The notes below the pieces were generated by a model, which was given only the letters and a program-made list of their open reading frames with translations, had not been told where the DNA came from and did not search any database. The translations under genes and the position numbers were made by a program. Of a DNA stretch of 64,000 bases, positions 33,353 through 45,304 are shown in pieces (position 1 is the first letter of the stretch; each line of letters opens with the position of its first letter). Source of the stretch: Anticarsia gemmatalis (taxonomy: Eukaryota; Arthropoda; Insecta; Lepidoptera; Erebidae); NCBI RefSeq assembly GCF_050436995.1, contig NC_134753.1, positions 3,782,001 to 3,846,000 on the forward strand, written 5' to 3'.

Positions 33353-35271
33353 TTTGTTAAAATATAACAAAGTAAACTTTAAAGCTCTTATACTTATTTA
33401 TTTTTGAAGACTTAATACAAATATTAGTTTATATTTTTCCCCAGTTGGGTTCTTGTGATAGTTTTACATCATTAGTCTCGGAAATAACTAAAAGGTAAAT
33501 AAGAAGAAGTTATACATATTATTATCATAATATATAATGATACGATTTCGGATACTTTCTATTTTTATATTAAATGGGTAGTTAATAAACATGTCGTCAT
33601 AGAAAAATCTTGTAATTTATAAAACAGTTTATTATTTTTCAGCTTAGTTGTAAGAGAGATAAATTTTAAATGGCTACTACGCTAGGTAATAAACTCTATT
33701 AATTTGTTCTACAATGTTCAAATAACTTTGGCGACAAATTAATTTTAGACAAGTATTTTAGCTATTTTTCTCTCTAAAATAATTCATTGTTGGCAACTTT
33801 CGACTAGAATTTTGTAACCAAATTTTAGTTTTCATAGGTTATATCTCAGCGTTACTGGGACTTTTCATAGCAGTTTATAGTCCAGAGACATAAATTTCGA
33901 GAGCTGAATGTATTTTAAAAATGTTTTAGAATCTAAAATCTTTGTACAAGAAATATTTGGCTAAGAACAAAAAACAGAAGAATAGGCGAATTGACGTGAT
34001 CATTATTTTTGTTACGTCCGTTAACATACGTTTTATAATTAGCATGCAATAAATGTTATGTTAGAAACCATTTGGTGATTGTATCTGTTTGCTTTACTTT
34101 CAGATTAAAGTGACAAAGTGGTAAATTTTAAATACATTTCAACAAAAGAAGCAAAATAGACATATCAAGAAAACGTTGTTGTAATGTATGATCCAAAAAT
34201 AAACTTTACATTTTAATACATTATTGTTTGTTGACATGAGTTAAAACTGTTTATCGCATATTGTTCTACGGCGTATAAAATGATTATCACTTCGAATATT
34301 GGTAAAACAATTAATTAATACCTCTTGATGACACCGTGATTGACTGATTTGTTTATCAATTTCACGTCGGATCCAAATATTATAATTAATGTCGTATTAA
34401 TTTATTTATTCCTCTTCGTTCAAAACCATCATTATTTTGAATTTTTTTATTGCAGATGACAAAAGTAGCGCGAGGTAGGTACATGGCCATAAATATCTAT
34501 GCCTTTTTTGATACATTTAATAAAGAAAATCCGCACAACGGGTTGTAAGGTCTTTTTTATTTATTCGACAACTTTTAAGAAACCCACCTCCTATTACAAA
34601 ACAATAAATACGTAGTCTCAATAGCGACCAACAGATAAATTAATAGTTCCTAGAAAATACCCTCTCGCACATAATTACACCAGCAATTAACCTAGAAATG
34701 ACCTCAGAGTCGGCTCGGAGCAGATATTCTTCATTACAAAACAATTTACAGTTTCCTAGTTAATAGGATTTCTATGCTCATTTGAAATGCACGAAGCCAC
34801 CGCAGGTAAATTATGTTTCCTCTAGCAAATTAACCAGCTAGCTGTTAAAACATTTTAATAAACTTCTACGATTTTATACATATCACTCGATATAATAAAA
34901 AAGTGGTTTCGTCTATCATAATCTGTCTATTTGCGATTGACTCTCTTGTACAGATTTGCATGCGGTTTGAAACAATAGGTATGCATGTAGACTGTTTATT
35001 GAGGAAGCCTTTAGAGTATCACTTTATATTATAAAAAAAGTTCCTTCGTTTCATTCTGTCCGTTCGCGACAAATTTAAAATCTACTGAACCGATTGTCAC
35101 GCCGCTTTCAGCAACTGATAAAGCAATGCTCGAAGAAAGTTTTAGGATCAAGTACATCAATACAGACAGTATACTACAATTAAGAACATTGCTTAATGGT
35201 TAATATTAATGTAAATCCCATATAAAATTTACAATACTCTCATAATTAGCTGTTCGTTTTACTCTTTCAAA
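33353..35271. other. AT-rich DNA, nothing recognised
   Basis: No gene, RNA gene or repeat was identified with confidence in this interval. Confidence 0.4.
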
Positions 35272-35500
35272 TCTATTCTAATATTATGAAGCTAATGAGT
35301 TTGTTTGTTTGAACGCGCTAATCTCAAGAACTACTAGTCCGATTAGAAAAAAAAATTCAGTGTTAGATAGCACATTTATCGAGGAGGGCTATTGGCTATA
35401 TATCATCACGCTACGACCAGCAGGAGCAGAGAACCAGTAAACAATGTTACAAAAACGGGGAAAATTTTGTGACGCAAGCGAAGTTGCGCGGGTTAGCTAG
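35272..35500 (+). mobile_element. Non-autonomous Helitron, copy 6 (complete ends)
   Basis: It begins TCTATTCTAATATTATGAAG after an A and ends GCGCGGGTTAGCTAG before a T. The family body is present with a small deletion between the ACAAAAACGGGGAAAATTTTG block and GACGCAAGCG. The terminal hairpin is conserved. Confidence 0.85.
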
Positions 35501-36674
35501 TGAATAATATATAAGTAGTAAGCTTAATTTGAGAAAACCTAGTAAACACGTCTAAAGCTTTCAAATTAAGCGATGGTTATCTAACTGCATTTATAAGAGC
35601 CTAGTTTGTAAGCGCTCTAGATGCAACACATTAAGGATTGTATCAAAGAAATCTCCCATCTGAAACTAGGTTCTCTTATTAAAGAATCTTGGAACGATTC
35701 CACACCAACTGGTTGAAGCAGTAAAGCCTATTTAGGGATGCCAAGAATTTAAACAAAGCTTCGGTGACGTAAACCCTGAACGTTCTTTGGATAAAAGATA
35801 AAGTAAGTAAGGAATATTTTATCTGCAGCGCTTGGGAGATAGTGCAACGTGTACATGTATTGTTATTCGGGGCAATGCCGAATATTAATGTACACCTTCA
35901 CTTGGATTAATTGTTAAAAACGTAACACATTAACACATTGTATTGAAATACAATAATGATAAAGTCAATTGCGATGCAACATTCATTAAAATATTATGGT
36001 ATAAACAGTTTTCTTATATATTGCGAGTTATAGCTGATTGAAATTCGTTGTTTGCCATAAATCTGATTTGCAAATAAATAAAAACTCTACGTTTACTTAC
36101 CATAACAATACTATTCGTAATATTTTATTTGCTTGTTTCAAAATATAGCAATTTTAAAATTAGCCATATCACGGCATTTTACTCTAAAACATTGGCAAAA
36201 TACCAGGAATAGTACAACCGAAAACGCAACAAAATTTTACAGTCATTATGTCGTAATAAAGCAAGGTTACAAGAACTCTTTGCTCCAAAGTAACGACGAC
36301 AAAATACACATTTAAAGCGTTCTTTCCTTAGAATTTCTTACAAATTTAATACATGCCGACAGTGTACGTCAAAGAATGTAGTTAAAAGAAAAATAATATT
36401 AACTCAGCGAACATTTCACGTCGGTCTGTATGTTCTGCTCATTTCCCTACGGTATGAAATACTTTTTCTTCCTACGAGTACAATTTCTTTGTGGTTCATA
36501 TTGAAATACATGATCCCTTTGCTCATAAAGGTTAATTTTATATTAATTTTCAAGTGACGTACTTTTCCTTTGAATATTGTTAATATTGTTACAAAGGAAA
36601 GGTTTTCATAATTACTTTGAACTAGTATGTAAGCTTATTTGTTGTGTCAAAGAAACTCATGCTACTTATATACC
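35501..36674. other. AT-rich DNA, nothing recognised
   Basis: A 60-codon plus-strand frame at 36133-36315 has no recognisable features and I do not call it a gene. Confidence 0.4.
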
Positions 36675-36898
36675 GTAGCGCCGCGTGTGGTGGGTTCGAA
36701 TCCTACCCGGGACAAACCTTTGTGTTATGAGGACGAGTATTTGTTCTGCGCCTGGGTGTCGATTTATCTATAAAAATATATATTTAGAAGTATATAAGCA
36801 TGTTTATCAGTTATTTGGTTACCATAGTACAAGCTCTGCTTAGTTTGGAATAAAATGACCGTGTGTGAGTTGTCCAATAATATTTATTTATTTATTAT
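36675..36898 (+). repeat. tRNA-derived SINE of a second family
   Basis: GTGGTGGGTTCGAATCCTAC at about 36689-36708 is a near-perfect pol III B box (GGTTCGAATCC). It is followed by CCGGGACAAACCTTTGTG and a body containing TATTTGTTCTGCGCCTGGGT and AAATGACCGTGTGTGAGTTG, ending in a TTTA-rich tail. I recognise this as an abundant lepidopteran SINE. The A-box region is short or truncated. Confidence 0.75.
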
Positions 36899-37751
36899 AT
36901 TATTTTTGTATCCAATTAAGGCCTATCCTTGGCCCAGCCGTGGGACAGTTAATGGGTTCAAAAAACAATTCTATCTATTCTTCATACCAGAGAAGTAAAC
37001 GATATAGTCTTTAATTAAAACAGGAATATTTCGTTGAACTAAGTCTAACACTCTGTGAAGTAGATACTGGTCAAAGGGGCGATTCCTAACTGCTTTCGAC
37101 TATAAACCTAGCTAACTGTCGACTTAATTTTGTCATATTATACCACAGGAACAAATAGTGTCAAATTCTATCTGACTACAGAGATTCGCGCTACAAAATT
37201 CCCATATTACTAAATTACTCATTACCTATGCAAGTTAAACGAATAAAATGAAACCGCTAATGTATCGACATTAACAAATGTGTATTATTTATTACGCATA
37301 CGTTTTATTATTTAAAACCACAAGCTCAATGTTTACCGTGTCAACTAATTTATAATCGCGTTAGTTAAACTAATAAGATTATTTAATAAAATCGTTCATG
37401 TGTTAAATTAAACATTGATATTATAATAATACACAAATAGGTTTTAGTTAAACACAGTATAATAACGGCTTTATAAATTAATTATAGAAATTTAGACACA
37501 ACGTGAAAATATGTATTAATGAGTTTCATTACCAACATTTTAACACCTAATTATTGCAAGAACAGACACCAAATGCTTGCTATGTAAGACCTTAATTTTA
37601 TTAACAATGATTGTATCTTACATTTTTGTCAGACCTACAGTGTTATTTTAAGTATATAATCAGTAGAATTCCCGTAAACGGTCTCGTAAGATAAGTACCA
37701 GTAATCAACCTATAGAAGGCTTTGCATATTACTTCGTTACGCTGATTGTTT
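36899..37751. other. AT-rich DNA with a short LINE-like 3' fragment
   Basis: At 36918-36955, AGGCCTATCCTTGGCCCAGC and CGTGGGACAGTTAATGGG match a frequent lepidopteran retrotransposon 3'-UTR motif from memory. The rest is not recognised. Confidence 0.4.
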
Positions 37752-38008
37752 ACAAATCTGAGTGCTAGAGGCGCCATAACAGACAAACCATTTAATACTA
37801 CTATCGATTTTAAACAACCGGTTTACAATAGGTTAAAAAAAATAATTCTAAATTTGAAACTCTCGGATCTCGATATCGAGCCTGTATAATTGCACTTCTT
37901 GGTCACTGCCCCTAACTAGTGACGTACGAACAAATTTTAGCACAATTGAGTATTTTATAGGTCAAAATATCGATACTCGATAGTACACGACGACAGAAAA
38001 TCGCACTA
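37752..38008. repeat. MITE family B, long diverged copy
   Basis: It begins around GAGTGCTAGAGGCGCC and contains CTCGATATCGAG, AATATCGATACTCGATAGTA and ACAGAAAATCGCACTACAG near the right end. These match the family core and right terminus at moderate similarity. It is longer than the 189-base copy and may contain a nested insertion. Confidence 0.5.
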
Positions 38009-40432
38009 CAGTTTACTCATGAACGACTAAACGTTGTCGTTCCGCAGTATTTATCACTAAGCTTTCCCTAAAGATAAACTATTATGATTTATTAGTCTAC
38101 ACATTACAACTTTGAAACTAAACTGAAAATATACCAAGTTCACAGACGGCGCTTTAAAATTTATTACCCAACTACCGTAAAATATGTGGTTGGATTAGCT
38201 ATACAAAAATGTGGAATATTTTTACCTGTGGAGACAAAATGGAAATGTTTCTCTTTTATACCTTAGTTTAAAGTGTCGCGGTTTTAAGATATAGTGTTTT
38301 AAGTGAACAGTTGGAAAGTTCTTTTTCTTAGAATATGGGATGTACCTAGTTTATACTTATATTATGAATACGAAACTTTGGATGATTGTGACTCAATGAC
38401 GCCGAAAGCACAGGATTATAAGGAAATTTTTACGTAGATAGTTTATAACCTGAATTTGCACAAAGCACACTCTTTCTCTAGGTAATGGTTTCTCGTGGTG
38501 AGCTCGCAGGTAGAAGCTACATTTTGGTAAAACCTTAAAAATAATCGTTACGTCATTTTATTTATTGTACTAGAACAATTTATTACCATGCGTGATTTTG
38601 ATTCAAACAAAGTCATTATTTTGAGACAAAAGAGCTACTTCATTGCGGGGGTAAAATTTTAAGCAGCAATAAATTAAAAAAGAAAACTGAAAATAGCAGG
38701 GCTTTGTTATATATGGCTACAGTAAGTAAATATAGGCACTCTCTGATGTAATAGTTACCTTCTAACAACATGCCTTCAAAACCATTCCGTACTTTGGCTC
38801 AGCTTTGTACAGTATCCTGCAGGTAGAGTCAATTGCATACTTGCCGCACTATTTGCTTTGTAATGACTACGTAAACTATATTATGTTCAGTATATCTAAA
38901 GCTAAGATATTCGAATACTGGGTGAGCTAGTATAAGATCGTGTATCACCATCCGAGACGAGATTACTTGATTATGAATGAATATGTTTGAGGAACATCAC
39001 GACTTGTAAAGTCTGCTTTACTGTTCACAGTTTTCAACTCTAGTAAGACTTTAAAGCAAGCACTTTATAATAAAACCAATAGTCACCAGATTAACGCAGT
39101 AGTTTTTTCTAAGCAGTTTATTGCATTATCAGCATCGAAACTAACTTTATCTAAGCGAACAATTTCCTACGGGTTTGACTACGGTACTATAAAAAATGTG
39201 CCGTATATATGCTATGAAAAATAATACTTTCTAAGTGTTTAAAATAACTTCCACACGTTTTAATAAACAGCACAAGTAACAATCTCACTCACAACCACGA
39301 TTGCTTTCGCGGTCTAAAGTATCCAGCGTATAAAAGTCACTATGAAAAATAATATTCCCTACGTGTTCCTACAACAAATTCTGCGAACAAGACATTCACT
39401 TTAAATCTCTTCCAAGTAACACTGCTTGAAAGCTCGCTATTATTAACAACGGGAACTCAATGCAACGTCTAGCTACGTATCGTTTACAGGGAAGCAATTG
39501 TGTCATGTTTTCTTTTACGTCACGTAGAGCTCCGCTTTTAGAGAGAGTCTTTGTTATATGAACAGTCACGAGCATACTCTGTCACATTTTTAAAATCTTG
39601 TTTTTGAATGAAAAAGAGTATAATAATATATTTTTTATAATATCTCACCCTCCCTAGAATTGTATAAAGCAGGCCCTTAATTTATCGTTAACATTTTTGG
39701 TTTCGGTTATCGATAACCTTATATTTATATTATTATACTTACATTTATAATAACCCATACCCAGAGTAGCTACCATAAATATTACAAATGTAATTGGAAA
39801 GAGAATTAGAAACCTAATAGTACTTTGCCAAGCGGAAATTAATCTTTGAGACCTAACGATTGACAGGCGTATTCATTATGATGAAGACCATTTAATTCAT
39901 CTAATATTAGATACCCTACCAACACCCATGTACTCCGACGTATTCAGACGGCGTTCAAGATTAACACGTCTTTATACCAAAAATTACACATGAAAATTAT
40001 GAAGTAATGCTAGTTCTAAATTAAGCCCTCTTTCTATCCTTGAATATAGTTAGCAATTTTCTAAAACTTGTCAGACACTGCACGTGCTATAAAATAACCT
40101 TGAACATCTTTAAAAACGATCAAAAATATCTTAAAACTAAAAGGTATAAAGTTTCTTAAACATTACCACAATTATGAACCTTAATATCAAAAGTATTAAA
40201 GTGGTATTAGACTACAGGCTATAAAATTTAAACCTTACACCTCGTACTAGGAACTAAAGTTGGAAACTTTACTATGATCTCCGTGATCGAGACAGAAGAA
40301 GTTTTTCAAATAAGTAATTACACGTAATGAGCTTCGCGGAGTTAAGTTTCAAATGCAAACTGATCAAGGTATCAGAAGAACAACTTTCAAGGGAATTTAG
40401 CAATACTGTACTGTACAGAGTATTGCTTAATT
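38009..40432. other. AT-rich DNA, nothing recognised
   Basis: There is no identifiable coding region, RNA gene or repeat in this interval of about 2.4 kb. Confidence 0.4.
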
Positions 40433-40443
40433 TGGTCTTTGTT

Positions 40444-40796
40444 AATAAGAAGCTCTTGGCTTTGTTAACAACAGCCGGGCGGATCGATTTTTGAGGATAA
40501 GCTACGCAAGGTTATTCTGTGGATGGGTGACCATCCACAACATAACGAGTTCCTCCACGTTAAATTGTGGGTCCCGGCTGTCATTTTCTATCTTTCATAG
40601 TCGTTAACAGTAGTCAGAAGCCTGGAAGTCTGACAACCAGTCTTTCCGAAGGGTATCGTGTTATAACACAAGTAACTGGGTTGTGGAGGTCAAATAGGCA
40701 GTCGCTCCATGTAAAATACCGATATTCAGCTGCATCCGGTGAGACTGGAAGCCGACTCCAATACAGTTTGGAAGAAAGGCTAGGCTAATGAAAAAA
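40444..40796 (+). repeat. SINE-like retroposon with a 5S-rRNA-like internal segment
   Basis: The 353-base insertion is bounded by TGGTCTTTGTT at 40433-40443 and again at 40797-40807, an 11-base target duplication. Near its head, GATAAGCTACGCAAGGTTAT and GTGGATGGGTGACC resemble the A box and C box of the 5S rRNA internal promoter (AAGTTAAGC and GGATGGGTGACC). The body carries AATTGTGGGTCCCGGCTGTC, AGTCTGACAACCAGTC and GCTGCATCCGGTGAGACTGG, ending GAAAGGCTAGGC. I recognise these blocks as an abundant lepidopteran repeat. The open frame at 40567-40788 is part of this repeat and not a gene. Confidence 0.75.
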
Positions 40797-40807
40797 TGGT
40801 CTTTGTT

Positions 40808-43017
40808 GTATGCATTAAAGTTGTACAAATAGTCACAATAATTTTTAGCACGTTAAACGCTACTTTAAAACGCCGCGGGGAGCACCGTTTACTTCGAGAG
40901 GATTTCTCATTTTATTAACGCAACCCTACGGCAGATTCTTATAATAAACAGTATACGTACATCAATTGATAAACACATCCAATACAAGATTTTTAATCAA
41001 CAAAAAAGCCCTTTACCGTGGTGAAATTTAAACTTCTTAAGGTAACAAAGAGAAAATAATTATCTTTGTGTAGTAAAAATAATTATAGTAAGAAAATAAT
41101 CGGATAAGATTAGCACATACATCAAAATTTGGGTTTGATATACCATATCATGTGATAGTAACTATATTATGTGAGTTCCAATACTGGAGTCGAGCACCAA
41201 GAAATGGCTATTAGATGTTTCCAATTTATATTGAGTTGACCTCAATAGAACACGAATAGGCAATATAATAGACTCGCCCTCCATCACATGAGAACAACAT
41301 TAACCGACCGTGGGAGTATTTCATATATCTTCAATAGTTTTGATTGACGAAAATCATTTTTGGCATCCTTTCCATCTCTTTATATACTTATTGAAGCATA
41401 TTTCAATATGTGGGTGGATTAAAACTTGTACGTAATTTTAAGGACGTAGGTGTTATACAATTTCATTTTGTAATAACCAAACCTACACTCATAAACACAT
41501 GTTAAAGACTTAATCTCAACATACGTAGTTACTTTCAAAGTCTATAAATAAAAACTTAGGTTTGAGGCTAAGAAGTAATTTAGACTTTGTCATACCTAAT
41601 TTTATCGCAATAAAAACCTACTATACAAAGAAAACGAACGCAAACAAAATACTAAAATCGAGTTCATTCACTATTCGCACCTTTTTCAAAATATTGAGCG
41701 TATAACACGTCGGCCGTTAGTGATGTACTCTGCCTTTTTACCAAACACTCGACTCAGCACCGACCGATTGAATCCAACGTTAACGAACTATAGGGACGTG
41801 ACAACGGACAAAATCTTTTTTCACATCAAACATTTTTCGTTCAGCGTGCTCTGAATTTGAATACTATACGTTTGTTTTGTATGTGCTTTTTTCTACAATT
41901 TGGAGCCTCATTCACTTTGATACATTAAGCTGCATACGTAAGTATTACGGTTGCGAACTGGCTGAAATAAAAAAATGTTCTCTTTTATATTGCTTTGAAT
42001 TTTTTTCTGTTGCGTTCCAGAATTTTTATTTTATTTTTTAAACTTTATTTCAAATCGTAACAAAGGACGCTCAATTAAGTTTCAAATTAATAAACACAAG
42101 AAAATTAAGAACTAAAATTCAGTTATAAAGATCCATTAAGTAACATTTTTACCGAAGTAGAACATTTCAGGCCCGGGAGGGAATCGCGAACCCAAATACC
42201 TAAACTAAGACAGGCTGTGAATGTTGATAACAGAATTCATATTTCAAAATACTAATATGAAATGTGAGGACTACATACATATCTTCTGACTACATAATAA
42301 TACGTGTTTGTATGTAGGATATGAGAAGCGTCTGACTACATACAGTATATGATAATACGAACAATAGATTGCAGTGAACTGATATCAAACGTAACATTAT
42401 ATTAGTACGCCGCACAAGTTTATTCACAATAACTTAGTTTTAATAATACTGCTTACTTCATAAACTGTAGTTGTTAGAACATAAAATAATTGAACGAGAA
42501 TCTTATTTTGTGTCGAATAAGTAAGTAAAGTAAGGCGCAATAGGTAAGTTCTACATTCAAAGTAGTTCAAATTATACGATCAATAATTGAATACTATCTT
42601 CCTTATAAATGTTCAATAATCAACCTTGTGATACAATAGTGTACGAATCTCAAAGACATTTGACTTTTTAAATACAATCGGGACTTTTACATGCTTCCCG
42701 GATAACAGAAACATGCAGTAAAATATGTAAGTATGGAAAATCTAAACAAAGAGCTTTACATTGATCGTTTACTAACTAGTGAGTGCAACATTCACAGAAC
42801 TATTGAAACAATGAACAACAAATCTATTACAACAATGGTCCATTCTGAATGGTTAATTACAATAGTTTTATTGGTATCGATAAACGCCGATGAATGGAAA
42901 AGAAAGGAGGGCTTTACTTTGTAGTTATACTCGCAAACTTGATTGTTTTAAAATGTTTCTAATTGCTTTGAAGTAGTATTGTAGGTTTGTTCTTTTATAA
43001 GTGTCTATAATTTACAA
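40808..43017. other. AT-rich DNA, nothing recognised
   Basis: A 63-codon plus-strand frame at 42733-42924 begins with ATG but shows no family features. No repeat was identified with confidence. Confidence 0.4.
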
Positions 43018-43141
43018 ACGTCAGGTTTCCGAGGTACATTTAGCGATAGTTTATCTATTCAATAGTGTCAAAACTTATATAAAAAAACGCTATTGATTAG
43101 GTAAACTACCGCTGAATGTACTCAGAAACCGGGGGTAAGTG
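43018..43141. repeat. MITE family A, copy 2 (long hairpin)
   Basis: The left arm reads AGGTTTCCGAGGTACATTTA and continues GCGATAGTTTATCTATTC. The right arm starts CGCTATTGATTAGGTAAACT and ends TCAGAAACCGGGGGTAAGTG. The loop AAACTTATATAAAAAAAC matches that of copy 1 at 31732-31858. The complement of the right end, CACTTACCCCCGGTTTCTGA, defines the family terminus. Confidence 0.8.
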
Positions 43142-43172
43142 ATTTAAATATTTCTCACTTTTTTAATTGGTT

Positions 43173-43265
43173 ATCTGTCTATCTATCTATTCAGCCCATT
43201 CCTACCCACTGTTGAGTGTAGGCCTCCCCCTCAGTACGCCATTTTTTACCATCTTGCGTTAAAAC
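43173..43265. repeat. Fragment of a common lepidopteran retroelement with ATCT microsatellite
   Basis: Short ATCT/GTCT repeats are followed by CAGCCCATTCCTACCCACTG, TTGAGTGTAGGCCTCC and TACGCCATTTTTTACCATCT. This block order is a familiar interspersed repeat of Lepidoptera (3'-region of an RTE-type or related LINE, from memory). It has no coding capacity. Confidence 0.5.
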
Positions 43266-44967
43266 TAGCAAAAATAGGTAACATCTTTGTATGACATACA
43301 ATATTTTTAATTTTCATATAAGATTAAAATAAGCAAAAATTTACAGCAACCATATCTTTAAATGTATATGAAAGTACTTTTTACAAATCTTTATCATTCA
43401 GATAAACTATCCCAAAACTTAAATCCTAGATCAGATCTAAATGTAATCAAATAGAACGTTTCAATCAAACATGTTGATGCTTGATAGCGAATTTGATGAG
43501 ATTCAACTGTGAGAGAATTTTGACGAGTGAAATGGTATCGTAATCCTACGTTCATTTTATCAGAAGGAGTATAAAATGTAATGTAATAGTTATATTCGCT
43601 GAGCAAAAAAAAACTGGTAATGTTAGCTAAAGGATTTTCATTTTGTTTTCAGAAATTAAAATACAAAGGTAAAAAATTACGCAAAATCGAGGTTTAGACA
43701 GAAAAAAAGTAGTAGTTAGTAGTAAGAACAAAAGTCGCCTATAACTTTATTATATTTATGACTGCATGTAGTCTGGTAAATAAAAATAACTACTTGTTTA
43801 ATTATTATTATATAATCAAACACATTAAACCGCAGCATTACGTTAAAGTGACGATGACTCTATATATCCAAAGAATAAAATTGGTTTTAAAATATGTTAG
43901 CAACATTGTAACCTGACAAATTTGTCTCAAACAAAAGACCCGTAAAATATTACACCATAACATTCCTCTACAACAAACCATTCCATTTACAAAACTCAGG
44001 AACCGTTAAATAAACAAATTTTTCATTAAAACCTTTATGTTCGGTCGCGTAAAATATTACAGACAATACTTTACGCACTGGCATATAAATTCCCTTTGCG
44101 TGCGTAAAAAAAGAACAAAAAAGGAAAAAAGAACTACACACTATGTTTGTGTCAAAAGGCAATTTGTCTCGGTGTGTTACCGTAGTGATGTACGCATTGA
44201 CATAAATCATCTTGGGCCACAGGGAGACACGGAGCATATATTTTTCATTGACTTTTCAAAGCACTTGACGTGTCTGCTTAGGAATGTAATGAATTCGTTA
44301 TTAAAAGGCACTATGATGGTTACATCTTGAATATATTTTTTTGATAAATATTTATAAATTATAATTATTAAAATATTATCAATCTTCCCATTTCATTACT
44401 GAAAAGTGAAAATAGTATATAATAACTACACATGTTTTTATTTTAACTTGTTGTGTAACTGTTTCTTTGCACAATATATTATGTACTTTAAAAAATTAAA
44501 ACTAGTCTAATTTTATGTTAACAAATTCGAGCGTATCTTTAAAAGAAAATTCAAATATTCTCAGTTTCATAAAGGAACCGAGGCCATAATACGGCTCCAA
44601 ATTTTCGGACATATCTAAAGCACTAAAAGTATGTAACAAGTCGAAAATTATAGTGCAAACAACAAATAAAGTTTGAACTTAAACCAATTCATAAGGAGTC
44701 ACAAAACACCAGATTAAACCAAAGTTTAACGACATCGATAACCTACTGATACAGCTTATATTAGCCTAAAACGACTTTACGATTTGATGTCATTATTGGA
44801 AAAGCGATAAACCTTCCTAGACGAACAATTTGATTCGAAATAAAATCAACAAAACGGCCCTTCCAGTCCGCGATTGAATCGCGATACGATTATATCGATA
44901 AAAACCCTGTTATTGCGACAAAAGTTATATCAAAGTTCATATTATTATATAAAACAAGGAAGCTCAC
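43266..44967. other. AT-rich DNA, nothing recognised
   Basis: Two overlapping frames on opposite strands around 43968-44330 show no protein-like features and I treat them as chance. Confidence 0.4.
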
Positions 44968-45230
44968 CTAATTAAGTAGTCTCAAAAACTCTTCACTTTT
45001 AAACAAAAGAAAAAGTCCGTACAATAACTGGCACAAAAAGTTTTCCAAACACAAAATTTTAGTCAACACACAACACTTTAAAAATAAGACACTGTTTTAA
45101 ATTAAAATAAAATTTAAACACTTTTTCACGTAAACTTTAGGGTTGTACCGGAATATTTTGGAGCGTGCACTTTTAACGTGTACGTGGTTGGGTATCGTGA
45201 AAGTTGTGTGAACGAGTGTCCGTGGCGTCA
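44968..45230 (-). other. Candidate untranslated leader exon of the dpr gene
   Basis: On the minus strand this stretch ends with TTAATTAG|GTGAGC, a good splice donor at 44967. It contains no ATG anywhere from 45304 down to 44968, which is unusual for AT-rich DNA of this length and fits a 5' UTR. Its upstream end passes into a locally GC-rich, CpG-containing segment. The next exon in phase terms is the signal-peptide exon with acceptor at 19890. The transcription start is not determined, and the coordinate 45230 is a guess. The link to dpr is inference. Confidence 0.45.
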
Positions 45231-45304
45231 GTAGGGCTGCCACTGCGATGTTAGGTGCGTAGCGCGCCTGCGTAGCTTTGCGCCACCGGCTCTGCACTCC
45301 TGAT
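45185..45304 (-). promoter_or_regulatory. Candidate promoter region, locally GC-rich
   Basis: The segment 45200-45300 contains many CpG dinucleotides (for example GTAGCGCGCCTGCGTAGC) in a very AT-rich setting. It lies directly upstream of the ATG-free leader candidate on the minus strand. No TATA box is obvious. Open frames on both strands across it are short and not protein-like. Confidence 0.35.

Larger units (their letters stand above)
19890..44967 (-). other. Probable giant first intron of the dpr gene
   Basis: If the leader exon at 44968-45230 belongs to this gene, the interval is a 25-kb first intron. It is AT-rich and lacks recognisable conserved exons, but it holds the Helitron, MITE, mariner and SINE insertions listed separately. 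The stretches 19890-21763, 21997-26466, 27201-29987 and 38009-40432 contain nothing I can identify except a Helitron end remnant at about 25280-25312 (GCGCAAACCAAGTTGCGGTA then CAGCTAG). Confidence 0.5.
9783..45230 (-). other. dpr-family transcription unit (partial, 3' part outside the window)
   Basis: This inferred gene runs right to left: candidate leader exon (~45230-44968), signal-peptide exon (19889-19800), Ig1 first half (16826-16618), Ig1 second half (14101-13891), and Ig2 first part (9910-9783). Intron phases are 1, 0, 1 and 0, and every join keeps the frame, giving 202 codons. The protein resembles insect Dpr receptors, which are two-Ig cell-surface proteins. They pair with DIP proteins to specify neuronal contacts and are usually GPI-anchored or membrane-tethered. 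From memory the sequence looks closest to the Drosophila dpr8/dpr9/dpr21 group (STTPPIGH and EILGGPDL). I do not assign a number. The remaining Ig2 and C-terminal exons must lie below position 1 or were missed. Confidence 0.8.

Noticed and set aside
40567..40788. 73-codon plus-strand frame
   Set aside because: It lies wholly within the 5S-like SINE, whose sequence is a known interspersed repeat type.
44037..44330. 97-codon plus-strand frame overlapping an 89-codon minus-strand frame
   Set aside because: Neither shows domain features and both are likely chance.
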